From: UKL13-2 sp040379385 | Lineage (GTDB): Bacteria > Pseudomonadota > Gammaproteobacteria > Burkholderiales > Usitatibacteraceae | Assembly: GCA_040379385.1 (NCBI GenBank) | Contig: JBEILF010000017.1 | Span: forward strand, 1 to 27,622 | Length of the DNA stretch: 27,622 nucleotides | Reading direction: 5' to 3' | Part shown: piece by piece, positions 1-7,923 of the stretch | Layout: each line of letters opens with the position of its first letter | How positions within the stretch are numbered: position 1 is the stretch's first letter | Notes under the pieces: generated by a model | The model's input: the letters and a program-made list of their open reading frames with translations, nothing else | Told to the model about the DNA's origin: nothing | Databases searched by the model: none | Translations under genes and position numbers: made by a program

Positions 1-1366
1 GAATCTTCATCAGCGCGGCCATCCGCAGGGCATTTCGCGAGTAATCGCTGAATGTCAAAAAGGTACCGTGGTACGGCGCAAACCCGCCGTGCAATGTCAT
101 ACCGTTGGCAATGGCCGCCATACCGAATTCGCGCACACCAAAATTGATGTAGTTGCCGCCGTAGTCGACACTCAGCGCTTTGCTACCGCTCCAGTTGGTG
201 AAGACCGAGCCGGTCAGGTCAGCCGAGCCACCAATCATCTCCGGCATCGTTTGTGCGAAGGCTTCGATAGCGAACTGAGACGCTTTGCGGGTGGCGACCG
301 TCTCCGCCTTTTCGACCGACTTCGCCATAAGTGCGTTACCGGTTGCGGTGAAGTTGGTCGGCAAATCGCCCCGCATGCGGCGTTTGAACTCCGCAGCGAG
401 TGCCGGCTCGGCATGTTCATAGGCGGTAAAAACGCCGCTCCATTGCGCCTCAAGTGCAGCGCCTTTGTGCGTGGCGTCCCACGCATCGTAAATGTCTTGC
501 GGAATATCAAACGGCGCGTGCTTCCAGCCGATGGCCTCACGCGTCGCAGCGACCTCTTTGTCGCCCAGCGCCGCGCCGTGAACCTTGTCCGTGCCGGCAA
601 GGTTGGGGGAGCCTTTGCCGATGACTGTTTTGCAACAGATCAGTGTCGGTTTTGCAGATTGTTCTTTGGCTTCCAAGATGGCCGCGTTGATTTGCGCCAG
701 ATCGTGCCCATCAACATTTGGGATCACGTTCCAGCCGTAGGAGGCAAAACGCATCGGCGTGTTGTCTCGGAACCACCCCTCAACCTTGCCATCGATCGAA
801 ATGCCGTTGTCGTCGTAGAACACAATCAGTTTGCCCAAGCCCAAGGTGCCGGCCAACGAGCAAACCTCGTGTGAGATGCCTTCCATCATGCAGCCGTCAC
901 CGGCAAATACATAGGTGTGGTGGCCGACAATCTCCATCCCCGGCCGGTTGAAGGTCCGCGCTAATTCACGTTCCGCAATGGCCATACCAACCGCGTTGGC
1001 CAGACCTTGCCCAAGTGGGCCGGTGGTGGTCTCGATTCCAGGCGTGACACCAACCTCGGGATGGCCGGGCGTCTTTGAGTGCAACTGGCGGAATGACTTG
1101 ATATCGTCCATCGACAAGTCATAACCAGTGAGGTGCAGCAACGAGTAAATGAGCATCGAGCCATGACCGTTGGACAAAACAAACCGGTCGCGATCCGCCC
1201 AGTGGGGATTTTTTGGATTGTGCTTCAGATGGTGCCGCCACAACACTTCGGCAATTTCGGCCATGCCCATCGGGGCGCCCGGGTGTCCCGAGTTAGCTTT
1301 CTGAACCGCATCCATGGAAAGGGCGCGAATGGCGTTGGTGATATCAGTGCGGGAGGCTGGGGTCAT
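1..1366 (-). CDS. tkt: Transketolase, N-terminal 455 codons (runs off left edge)
   Basis: Transketolase moves two-carbon ketol units between sugar phosphates in the non-oxidative pentose phosphate pathway, using thiamine diphosphate and a divalent metal in the cytoplasm. Translating the minus strand from the ATG at 1366 gives an open frame to the window edge. It begins MTPASRTDITNAIRALSMDA and carries the N-terminal signature NSGHPGAPMG (about residues 25-34), LSNGHGS (65-70), TTGPLGQG (114-121) and the ThDP/metal motif GDGCMMEGISHE (156-167). The last visible part, RNALRMAALMK, matches the pyrimidine-domain end of bacterial transketolases. The family is about 660-670 residues, so roughly the last 210 are outside the window. 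I see no good Shine-Dalgarno before the ATG, but no alternative start lies upstream in a sensible position. The gene is divergent from speD. The frame is intact. Confidence 0.97.
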   Translation of the reverse strand, partial: MTPASRTDITNAIRALSMDAVQKANSGHPGAPMGMAEIAEVLWRHHLKHNPKNPHWADRDRFVLSNGHGSMLIYSLLHLTGYDLSMDDIKSFRQLHSKTPGHPEVGVTPGIETTTGPLGQGLANAVGMAIAERELARTFNRPGMEIVGHHTYVFAGDGCMMEGISHEVCSLAGTLGLGKLIVFYDDNGISIDGKVEGWFRDNTPMRFASYGWNVIPNVDGHDLAQINAAILEAKEQSAKPTLICCKTVIGKGSPNLAGTDKVHGAALGDKEVAATREAIGWKHAPFDIPQDIYDAWDATHKGAALEAQWSGVFTAYEHAEPALAAEFKRRMRGDLPTNFTATGNALMAKSVEKAETVATRKASQFAIEAFAQTMPEMIGGSADLTGSVFTNWSGSKALSVDYGGNYINFGVREFGMAAIANGMTLHGGFAPYHGTFLTFSDYSRNALRMAALMKI

Positions 1367-1442
1367 GGAGATGGAAGAAACACGAAGAAGGGGGCTGGGG
1401 GAAGGCTGCCGCGTAAAGAGGCTAAGTCGCCTGCGCTGCCGC

Positions 1443-1452
1443 AATTATAATT
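1443..1452. promoter_or_regulatory. Symmetric -10 element shared by divergent tkt and speD
   Basis: The 10-mer AATTATAATT is its own near-mirror on the two strands. It reads TATAAT on the plus strand (1446-1451) and TATAAT on the minus strand (1449 down to 1444), a perfect -10 hexamer in both directions. It lies between tkt (start 1366) and speD (start 1544), the only AT-rich island in a GC-rich gap. No convincing -35 is seen at 16-18 bp on either side, so assignment as the promoter of both genes is inference. Confidence 0.45.
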
Positions 1453-1543
1453 TAGGCGCCGTCCCCTTCCTTGCCGATGTTTTGCCCACCCGCACCAGTT
1501 GTTGGCGCGCCTTCCTGTCCCACCAACACTTTTGGAGCTATTT

Positions 1544-1957
1544 ATGCGCGGCCTGCACATCTTTGCGGATTTCTACAACTGCCCGAAGGGCAAACACATG
1601 GTTTCGGCTAAAGCGCTGCGCCAGCTGTGTATCAGCGCTTCAGAGGCGGCTGGTCTCACTGTTCTAGGTGACCACTTTTATCAATTCAGTGGATTTGATG
1701 AAACACAGGCGGGTGGTGCCACCGGCGCGTTGGTGCTCGCAGAGTCGCATCTTGCCGTCCATACCTGGCCGGAGCGTGGCGGCGCAACGTTAGATATTTA
1801 CGTCTGCAACGTCAGTGGTGACAACAGCGGCAAAGCCGAAGCGTTATACGCCACGTTACTGAAGGTGTTTGGTCCGGCCGATGTGATGGTTGAACGCGTC
1901 CTACGCGGCAAGGACCTGCCGATTGCGGATGACGCAGTTGTGCTGGCGGCGGCGTAA
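1544..1957 (+). CDS. speD: S-adenosylmethionine decarboxylase proenzyme (prokaryotic class 1B, SpeH type)
   Basis: AdoMet decarboxylase makes decarboxylated AdoMet, the aminopropyl donor for spermidine. The 137-residue length fits the short prokaryotic form, far smaller than E. coli SpeD. The self-cleavage site is visible as LAESHLAVHTWPE. Cleavage between E67 and S68 would turn S68 into the pyruvoyl cofactor. H73 and C88 lie +5 and +20 from the serine, the spacing of the catalytic His and Cys in the Thermotoga enzyme. The ATG at 1544 was chosen because GGAG (1534-1537) precedes it by six bases and the protein then starts MRGLHIFADFYNC, as in the family; a TTG-initiated extension to 1499 has no support. 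speE follows closely and is very likely co-transcribed. Confidence 0.95.
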   Translation: MRGLHIFADFYNCPKGKHMVSAKALRQLCISASEAAGLTVLGDHFYQFSGFDETQAGGATGALVLAESHLAVHTWPERGGATLDIYVCNVSGDNSGKAEALYATLLKVFGPADVMVERVLRGKDLPIADDAVVLAAA

Positions 1958-1996
1958 CACCGGTTGCGACCCAAGCCGGCTAAGCAGGTGACCAAG

Positions 1997-2854
1997 TTGC
2001 GACTCAACGAGCGGCTGACGGATAACGCGGGGGTGTACTTCGATGCCACCTCGCAGATCGCGTCGCATCAGTCTGCCCACCAACTGATCGAGATCTTTGA
2101 GTGCCCGGATCTGGGGCGTTTGATGCGCATCGATGGCGTCAATATGACCTCCGAGCGGGATGAATTTTTCTACCATGAAAGTCTGATTCATCCTGCTGCA
2201 ACGGCGCATCCAAATCCGCAACGTGCGCTCATTATTGGTGGCGGCGACGGCGGGGCGGCGGAGGAGTTGCTTAAACACCCGATCAGTCACTGCACGTTGT
2301 GTGAATTAGACGCGGACGTGGTCAGGCTTTCACGCGAATACTTGCCCTCCATCCACGGTGGTGCATTTGAGGATCCGCGTCTCGAATTGCACATCGGTGA
2401 TGGTGCGGCGTTTGTGAGGGGTCTCAGCGGCACGGCATCGTCCGGTGAAAGTTTTGACCTCATCTATCTTGATTTGACCGACCCGGTTGGCGAGGCGGCG
2501 CAACTGTATTCGCCAGCCTTTTTTGCCGTCTGCAAAGCCGCGTTAGCGTCAGGGGGCGCGTTAGTAATGCATTTGGGCTCACCGTTTTCACACCCGGAGC
2601 GGGTACAAGAGACCATCACAAACTTGCGTTCGCAGTTTAAGATCGTCACTCCTTACTTAGTACATATCCCCACCTATGGCGCGACTTGGGGTTTTGCGGT
2701 CGCGTCGATGTCGCTTAACCTGCGCACCCATACTGCCCGCGAAATCGATTCACGACTCAACGCACGCAATATTCAAGCGCGACAGTTTTACAACGGGGAA
2801 ATGCACTGCGCTATGCCAGCGCAACCGGAATATATGAGGGGCATTCTGGCCTAG
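1997..2854 (+). CDS. speE: Spermidine synthase (polyamine aminopropyltransferase)
   Basis: SpeE transfers the aminopropyl group from decarboxylated AdoMet to putrescine, giving spermidine and methylthioadenosine in the cytoplasm. Visible motifs are SERDEFFYHESLIHP, the nucleotide-binding loop IIGGGDGGAAEE, the acidic strand CELDADVV and the active-site segment YLDLTDPVGEAAQLYS, all in family order. The frame is open from a TTG at 1964, with a GTG at 1988 and a TTG at 1997. I chose 1997 because AGGTGA (1986-1991) sits five bases before it and the protein then starts at the same place as E. coli SpeE (285 residues against 288). The upstream starts lack a ribosome site and remain possible. It lies about 40 bases after speD, forming a two-gene spermidine operon. 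speE converges on the HlyD-family gene with only about 60 bases between. Confidence 0.93.
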   Translation: MRLNERLTDNAGVYFDATSQIASHQSAHQLIEIFECPDLGRLMRIDGVNMTSERDEFFYHESLIHPAATAHPNPQRALIIGGGDGGAAEELLKHPISHCTLCELDADVVRLSREYLPSIHGGAFEDPRLELHIGDGAAFVRGLSGTASSGESFDLIYLDLTDPVGEAAQLYSPAFFAVCKAALASGGALVMHLGSPFSHPERVQETITNLRSQFKIVTPYLVHIPTYGATWGFAVASMSLNLRTHTAREIDSRLNARNIQARQFYNGEMHCAMPAQPEYMRGILA

Positions 2855-2917
2855 GCCCGAGGTGAAACGCTTTTGCGCCACCCGCGTGCAAAACAGTGGG
2901 TGTTGGTTCCTTTTCTC

Positions 2918-4096
2918 CTACCTCGATTCGACTCTGGCGCCGTCTTCGATCGTATTGGCGGGATGGCGGATGACCGTTTCCCCTGCGGACAGACCCGCCA
3001 GCACCTCCGCCTCGTTTGCATTGCGTTGTCCGATCTTTATCTCGCGCCGTTTGGCCCGGCCATTCGCAACGACGAAGGTGCACCAGGAATCGGCGCAGCG
3101 GAACACCGCGCTTGATGGAACCTTGTTGACCGCATCGGCAGCCCAGATAACGATATGCGCATTTACACGGTAGCCATCGCCGAGTGCCTTCGGCGGTTCG
3201 ACGAACGCCGCGACAACATTGGTGCGCTTTTCTTCGACGCCCAGAGCGGATACCTTGGTGAAGGCATAGGGTTCGATGCGCAGCACTTTTGCCGCCAGTT
3301 TGCCGCTGCCGCCCCAGCCATCAAGCATGACCGGCATGCCGGGTTTGACCTTGACCGCTTCGGACGACAGCAACTCAATGACGACCTCAAGTTTGCTCAG
3401 GTCCCCGACGGTCAACAACGGCGTTCCTGCGGCGACCACGCGCTCGCTTGGATCGACGATGCGCAGAATGCGCCCGGCGACCGGTGAGCGCACGCTGAAG
3501 AGGGTGCTTCTGTCATCGCCCGCCGCGATCAATCCTGATTTCGCCAGCCGGACCTCGGCTGCCGCGGATTTGACCCGATAACGCGCGGCTTCCGCCGCGT
3601 TAGCTGCGGTGGTCTCGGCGTTGCGCGCCTGCTCGGCCGCCTGTGTGGACATGAAGCCATCCCTGACCAGACGCTCAATGCGCATAGCTTCGCGTTTGGC
3701 CTGGGCGAGCTCCTCGGCGGCGCGCCGCATCAGTTCTTCCGCTTCGCGCTGTCGGCTCTCCGCTGCGGCAACCCTCGCTGTCTGTTCGCCACGCTCACGT
3801 ACACTCAATGGCAGCGGAGCGATTTTGGCAACCACTTGGTTTTGCTGAACGGCATCGCCGTCATGCAATTCAATGCGCACCATTCGTCCGCTGACTGGTG
3901 CCGTCACAACAAAGCGATCATGGCTGCGTGTCTCGCCCTGCTCATCGACGGTCACCTGCATGCTGCCGCGTTCGACCAGACCAGTATCCACCTTTAAGGG
4001 AGCGGGACGAAACAGCCAGACAGCTAGCGCGATTGCCATCAGACCGAGGATTAAATAAGTGATGTTGCGCGAAAGTGATCTCATCGAATTCCTCAT
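2918..4096 (-). CDS. HlyD/MacA-family periplasmic adaptor subunit of ABC efflux system
   Basis: This is a 392-residue membrane-fusion protein that would bridge the inner-membrane ABC permease and the outer envelope. Residues about 12-30 form one hydrophobic anchor (ITYLILGLMAIALAVWLF). A lipoyl/barrel-sandwich half follows (APVSGRMVRIELHDGDAV, about 65-82), then an Ala/Glu/Arg-rich coiled coil (about 100-180), the return lipoyl half (VRSPVAGRILRIVDPSERV) and a beta-barrel. Its ATG overlaps the permease stop by four bases (ATGA), which argues for translational coupling and for this start over the internal ATG four codons later. The operon contains no outer-membrane factor, so a TolC-like partner, if any, is encoded elsewhere. 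The substrate cannot be told from the sequence. Confidence 0.88.
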   Translation of the reverse strand: MRNSMRSLSRNITYLILGLMAIALAVWLFRPAPLKVDTGLVERGSMQVTVDEQGETRSHDRFVVTAPVSGRMVRIELHDGDAVQQNQVVAKIAPLPLSVRERGEQTARVAAAESRQREAEELMRRAAEELAQAKREAMRIERLVRDGFMSTQAAEQARNAETTAANAAEAARYRVKSAAAEVRLAKSGLIAAGDDRSTLFSVRSPVAGRILRIVDPSERVVAAGTPLLTVGDLSKLEVVIELLSSEAVKVKPGMPVMLDGWGGSGKLAAKVLRIEPYAFTKVSALGVEEKRTNVVAAFVEPPKALGDGYRVNAHIVIWAADAVNKVPSSAVFRCADSWCTFVVANGRAKRREIKIGQRNANEAEVLAGLSAGETVIRHPANTIEDGARVESR

Positions 4097-6471
4097 TCAC
4101 GGGTTTTAAGAACGGCAATGAGATCGAGATGTCTCAGTCGTCGCGCCACCAACAGGGCGGACAGCATGGCCGCCACGAGGGTTGTAGTTACCGGGTAAGT
4201 GATAGCCTTGACGCCGAAAACCAGTGGAATTCTGAACAGCTCCCGGTCAAAAATCGGTACCAGCACCGCGCAGATGGCGTAGCCCATCGCCATGCCAACC
4301 GGTATTGCGAGCAGGGTCAGCAGCGCCTGCTCGCCCAACAGCATCACTACGATTTCACGGTGCGTAAAGCCAAGCACGCGGAGGCTGGCAAGTTCGTTAC
4401 CGCGTTCCGAGAGGGAAATGCGGACGCTGTTGTAGACCATGCCACCGATGATTACCGCAGCAAATAGCATCTCGACGAGACTGACCCGTAAAAACGCCCT
4501 GTCGATGATTTGTTTGACGCTGGCGACCATTGCTGAACGTATCGCGACGTTACTCACAGCGGGCATGCGCTTGAGATTGGCAAACAGCGCCTCCGCGTAG
4601 GCGGGATCCAACCGTAGCCAAACGCCTGAAATCAAATTGTCCTCGCGCAACAGGTGCGCGAGCGCTGTGGCATCCATGTATGCAGCGATGCCGATCAGTT
4701 CGTCTGACAACCCTGCAACCGCGACCTGCCGGATCTGACGGGTGCCCTCCAACACCTCAAGTGTGATGTTGTCGCCGACGGTTACCCCAAGTATCTCGCC
4801 GAGTTTTCTGGTGAGCAACACGCCGTCCGCAGGCACTTTATTCACCCGCAGTTGGCTATCAATAATCTGGCGCAATTGCGTGTCATCGGCTAATCCGGTC
4901 AATACAATTTGTTTACTCCGGTGTTCATGCCGCAGCCTAGCTGGCGCGGCGCGAAACGGCTCAGCACGCAGCACGCCCGGTAATTGCCGGATGCTAAATA
5001 TTGCACTTGCGGCGCGCGGCTCGTGGAACAGGATTGTGACATCGTCACGCTGTACCAGGTCGAACTGTACCGTCATCATATGATCCACCGCGTCCAGCAT
5101 GAATCGGGTCACCGTCATCAGCCCGACTGCAATACCAATACCGAGCACCGTGAGCAGCGCCTTCCAAGGTTTTCGGGCGAGGTTTCGCAGAATCATTCGC
5201 GCCGAGGTCGGTAGCCAAACGGCAACACCGGATCGCTCAAACACCCCGGCTTGAAAATTTGTTGGCGCTTCGGGGCGCATGGCCTCAGCAGGCGTAATGG
5301 CCGCTACTCTTTTTGCGGCGGCTGCCGCGCCTGCACAGGCTCCTGTCAGACTTACCAATGCTGCCCCCAGTATCACCTCGGGGCTGACCACCAGTTCGAG
5401 TAGCGGGAAATGGAAGTATTCTTGGTAGAGATTGGTCACCAGTTGACCCAGATAAAGTCCGAGCAAAAGACCGGGTAACAAGCCAGACAGCACAGTGGCG
5501 AGTGAAAACTTCAAGTAGTGCAGCGCCACGCTTGCGCTCGAGTAGCCGAATGCCTTTAGCAGGCCAATCTGCGTACGTTGCATGACTACTAGGCGGGAGA
5601 GTACGATGTAGATTAGGAAGACGGCAACGGTGAGCAATATTGCCGGTATATAAGTCGCCGACACCCTGATTTCTGCCAGTTCATCACTCAAAAAGCGGTT
5701 CGAGAGTTGATCCTTGCGACCGTAAGCGCTAAGGCCGCCGTATGCAGACAGCAGCCGGTCAAGACTGGCAATGACCTCCGCCTCTTCCGCACCTTTGTTT
5801 AACGACTGCGGAGCCAGTGTCAGCGACACGTCGTTGAAGGCACCGTGCATGTTGAACGCAGCGGCGAGCGCCTCGCGACTCATCCACAACACGCCGAAGC
5901 GCCGGTTGTCGGGAAACAACATGCCCTGTCCCACTTCATAAATATATTCAGGGGAAAGCGCGATGCCGACCACGGTCAGCTCCCGTCGGCGGCCATTCAG
6001 TATTGCACCGAGCTTGTCGCCTACATCGAGTTTGTTGGCCTGTGCAAACACTTCGCTGATCAGCACCCCGTCCGGTTGCGACGCCTCGATATAGCGCCCG
6101 CGCCGCAGATAGATGTCGTTGATCATCGGCGCCTGTCGCTCCGGAATTGACACTAGACGCCCGGAAGCCGGCTCGGCTAGGCCGGGGACATCTAGTGTGA
6201 CGTCGACGATCACACGCGTCCGGACTTGTGCAACGCCGGGAAGCGCACCTATTACGTCGGCCAAACTCTCCGGTGCGCGCTTCAGGCTGGCAAAAACATC
6301 CGCAAAGCGGTAGCTGTCGTAATACTTTTCCTGGGTGGCCTTTAGCGAGAGGTAGGCGCTATGCATGCAGACCTGCGCCATTACGCCGCAGGCAACAACC
6401 AAGGCCGCTGCCGTCAATTGGCCGCGCAAATGCCAGAGGTCGCGCCAGAGAATCTTGCCAGTTGGTTTCAC
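4093..6471 (-). CDS. ABC transporter permease, double FtsX/MacB-type
   Basis: This 792-residue inner-membrane protein contains two copies of the FtsX-type permease unit. Predicted membrane segments fall at about 17-37, 274-296, 325-345, 365-387, 437-457, 664-684, 711-738 and 757-777. Large periplasmic MacB-like domains lie at about 45-265 and 465-655. The two repeats show matching sequences after a membrane helix: LSRLVVMQRTQIGLLKAFGY and RISLSERGNELASLRVLGF. This architecture belongs to the type VII (mechanotransmission) ABC superfamily, such as the long YbbP-like permeases, rather than to transporters that carry substrate through the membrane helices. Start is GTG at 6471, overlapping the ATPase stop (GTGA), with no independent Shine-Dalgarno, so it is probably coupled. 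The substrate is unknown; lipids, peptides or small hydrophobic molecules are typical of relatives. Confidence 0.88.
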   Translation of the reverse strand: MKPTGKILWRDLWHLRGQLTAAALVVACGVMAQVCMHSAYLSLKATQEKYYDSYRFADVFASLKRAPESLADVIGALPGVAQVRTRVIVDVTLDVPGLAEPASGRLVSIPERQAPMINDIYLRRGRYIEASQPDGVLISEVFAQANKLDVGDKLGAILNGRRRELTVVGIALSPEYIYEVGQGMLFPDNRRFGVLWMSREALAAAFNMHGAFNDVSLTLAPQSLNKGAEEAEVIASLDRLLSAYGGLSAYGRKDQLSNRFLSDELAEIRVSATYIPAILLTVAVFLIYIVLSRLVVMQRTQIGLLKAFGYSSASVALHYLKFSLATVLSGLLPGLLLGLYLGQLVTNLYQEYFHFPLLELVVSPEVILGAALVSLTGACAGAAAAAKRVAAITPAEAMRPEAPTNFQAGVFERSGVAVWLPTSARMILRNLARKPWKALLTVLGIGIAVGLMTVTRFMLDAVDHMMTVQFDLVQRDDVTILFHEPRAASAIFSIRQLPGVLRAEPFRAAPARLRHEHRSKQIVLTGLADDTQLRQIIDSQLRVNKVPADGVLLTRKLGEILGVTVGDNITLEVLEGTRQIRQVAVAGLSDELIGIAAYMDATALAHLLREDNLISGVWLRLDPAYAEALFANLKRMPAVSNVAIRSAMVASVKQIIDRAFLRVSLVEMLFAAVIIGGMVYNSVRISLSERGNELASLRVLGFTHREIVVMLLGEQALLTLLAIPVGMAMGYAICAVLVPIFDRELFRIPLVFGVKAITYPVTTTLVAAMLSALLVARRLRHLDLIAVLKTRE

Positions 6472-7223
6472 CAGGAGAATTCCGATGGCTGAAGCTTGAC
6501 CTCGTTGCGGTGTACCTCAACGATTGCGCCGCCGCTGATACGAATGACACGGTCGGCCATGCCTGCAATTGCGGCATTGTGCGTAATGACGGCGGTTATC
6601 GTACCGAGTTCGCGGTTCACAAGTTGCAGCACCTCCAACACCAGCTTGCCGGTGGCATAGTCAAGCGCGCCGGTGGGCTCGTCGCACAGCAGCACATCGG
6701 GGCGCTTGGCAACGGCGCGTGCGATTGCAACGCGTTGCTGCTCACCACCCGACAGCTGAGACGGGAAATGGTCGCGCCGGTGACCCAAGCCGACCAAATT
6801 GAGCGCCTCGGTGGGATCGAGGGGATGTGCCGCAATTTCGGTCACCAATGCAACGTTTTCAAGCGCGGTGAGGCTGGGGATCAGATTGTAGAACTGGAAT
6901 ACAAAGCCGACGTGCTCGCGTCGAAACAGCGTCAGCCGGGTGTCGTCTGCGCGCGTCAAGTCATGGTCGCGATACAGCACTTCACCGCTGGTTGGCCGAT
7001 CAAGTCCGCCAAGGATGTTGAGCAGTGTGGATTTGCCACTGCCGGATTCGCCCAACAACACGGCGAATTCGCCTTGGTACAGGTCGAGCGTGACCTCACG
7101 CAGTGCATGGACCTCAACCTCGCCCACCCGGTAAACTTTGGAAACCTTGTGTACGTGAAATACCGAGCCAGTACTTTCCGCCGCAGTGGGGTTGGATTCT
7201 ATGCCGCCAGACGGATGTAACAT
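6468..7223 (-). CDS. ABC transporter ATP-binding protein (LolD/MacB/YbbA-like)
   Basis: This is the 251-residue nucleotide-binding subunit for the downstream permease. All motifs are present: Walker A GESGSGKST (58-66), Q-loop Q110, signature LSGGEQQ (157-163), Walker B VLLCDEP (177-183), D-loop GALD and switch histidine H215. The segment after the Q-loop, FYNLIPSLTALENVAL, is typical of the LolD/MacB/FtsE group. The frame stays open to 7319, but the ATG at 7223 was chosen because a very strong ribosome site, AGGAGGAG, lies five bases before it, and residues before it look unlike the family. It is first in the operon ATPase-permease-adaptor. Confidence 0.93.
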   Translation of the reverse strand: MLHPSGGIESNPTAAESTGSVFHVHKVSKVYRVGEVEVHALREVTLDLYQGEFAVLLGESGSGKSTLLNILGGLDRPTSGEVLYRDHDLTRADDTRLTLFRREHVGFVFQFYNLIPSLTALENVALVTEIAAHPLDPTEALNLVGLGHRRDHFPSQLSGGEQQRVAIARAVAKRPDVLLCDEPTGALDYATGKLVLEVLQLVNRELGTITAVITHNAAIAGMADRVIRISGGAIVEVHRNEVKLQPSEFSW

Positions 7224-7228
7224 CAACG

Positions 7229-7236
7229 CTCCTCCT
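7229..7236 (-). promoter_or_regulatory. Strong ribosome binding site fixing the ABC ATPase start
   Basis: On the minus strand AGGAGGAG is followed by CGTTG and then ATG at 7223. It is one of the best Shine-Dalgarno matches in the window and decides between the start at 7223 and the longer frame reaching 7319. Confidence 0.8.
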
Positions 7237-7328
7237 ATTCCTGCCAGACGATTAAACCCGGTAACAAGGGTCGGCTGGCAGCGCTCGGCAGTCGGTTCTC
7301 CTGTCGGAGATGACAGCACTGTTTGAAA

Positions 7329-7357
7329 AGCATACGCTTGGGAAATTGGTAATTCAA
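7329..7357 (-). promoter_or_regulatory. Candidate sigma70 promoter of ABC efflux operon
   Basis: On the minus strand TTGAAT (7357 to 7352) and TATGCT (7334 to 7329) are separated by exactly 17 bases. Each matches four of six consensus positions. Transcription would start near 7322, giving a leader of about 100 bases before the ATG at 7223. The spacing and position are good, but the match strength is moderate. Confidence 0.45.
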
Positions 7358-7560
7358 CCGGGCAAGTCGAAACACTACTTGGTTAAATGATCGGCGCGGT
7401 GACCGTGTGTTCATGTGCAATAGATTCAGGCGGTTGTACCGTTGCAACGCTTTGGATCAGCGCCACGGTCGCTGCATGGTCATGGGGTGCATGTTACGAC
7501 GCGATACCGTTGGCGTTGGAGTTTTCAGTGGGATCTGCCGCACAAAATCGGAGGCACATT

Positions 7561-7569
7561 TGCTAGTAT
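7561..7569 (+). promoter_or_regulatory. Extended -10 element directly before the lipoprotein gene
   Basis: TGCTAGTAT matches an extended -10 (TGN followed by a TATAAT-like hexamer, five of six). Its end is only nine bases from the ATG at 7579. Transcription would start about three bases before the start codon, giving a nearly leaderless message. This fits the absence of any Shine-Dalgarno at normal distance. No clear -35 is seen. Confidence 0.35.
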
Positions 7570-7578
7570 GTCAGCACG

Positions 7579-7923
7579 ATGTCTAGTTCTCGTAAATCCA
7601 GTTCACAGGTCAACTTGGTGTTGATTAGCGCCGCAGCGGTGGCGACCTTAGCCGGCTGCGCGCAGGATGAAACGCGGCGGGATGTCTACGCCAGCAAGGA
7701 AGACTGTTTGGCCGATTGGGGTAATTCGCCGGCCGACTGTGAACCTGCATATGACCACCCACATTCACGTGGAGCGAGTACCGCCTACTACGGTCGTCCG
7801 TACATTTATCGCGGTAGTGCGGGATCACCCTCGCGCACCGGCAAGACAATCGGCTCAAGCTCCAGTACTTCGCGTGGCGGCTTTGGCTCCAGCGGGAAAT
7901 CCGCGTCGAGTAGCGGCGGATGA
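7579..7923 (+). CDS. Small DUF1190-like (YgiB/YjfM-type) lipoprotein
   Basis: A 114-residue predicted lipoprotein. A basic, serine-rich N-terminus leads into a hydrophobic stretch (residues 11-25) and the lipobox LAGC with C27. Alanine at +2 suggests sorting to the outer membrane. The mature part carries DVYASKEDCLADWG, a pair of cysteines (C43, C54), a Tyr-rich patch (AYYGRPYIYRG, 69-79) and a Ser/Gly tail containing SRGGFGSSGK and ending in Gly-Gly. The RGGFG tail and final GG resemble what I remember of E. coli YgiB. At 114 residues it is shorter than YgiB. An in-frame TAG at 7564 rules out a longer start. The stop overlaps the next ATG (ATGA). Its function is not established; being first in the operon with a ligase suggests it may be that ligase's substrate or partner. 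Confidence 0.72.
   Translation: MSSSRKSSSQVNLVLISAAAVATLAGCAQDETRRDVYASKEDCLADWGNSPADCEPAYDHPHSRGASTAYYGRPYIYRGSAGSPSRTGKTIGSSSSTSRGGFGSSGKSASSSGG

Larger units (their letters stand above)
7224..7578. other. Divergent intergenic region between ABC operon and DUF1190 module
   Basis: These 355 bases hold no gene I can support. The left part contains the leader and a candidate sigma70 promoter of the leftward ABC operon. The right end contains an extended -10 for the rightward lipoprotein operon. Between them (about 7390-7540) there is a 10-base perfect palindrome CGTTGCAACG at 7440-7449 of unknown meaning. Short open frames here have no ribosome site or recognisable product. Confidence 0.6.

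Noticed and set aside
68..874. Long plus-strand open frame opposite transketolase
   Set aside because: It is the complement of the tkt coding strand, has no recognisable domain or ribosome site, and tkt is clearly the real gene.
6228..7220. 330-codon plus-strand open frame across the permease-ATPase junction
   Set aside because: It is antisense to two well-recognised ABC genes and its composition reads as a GC-driven shadow.
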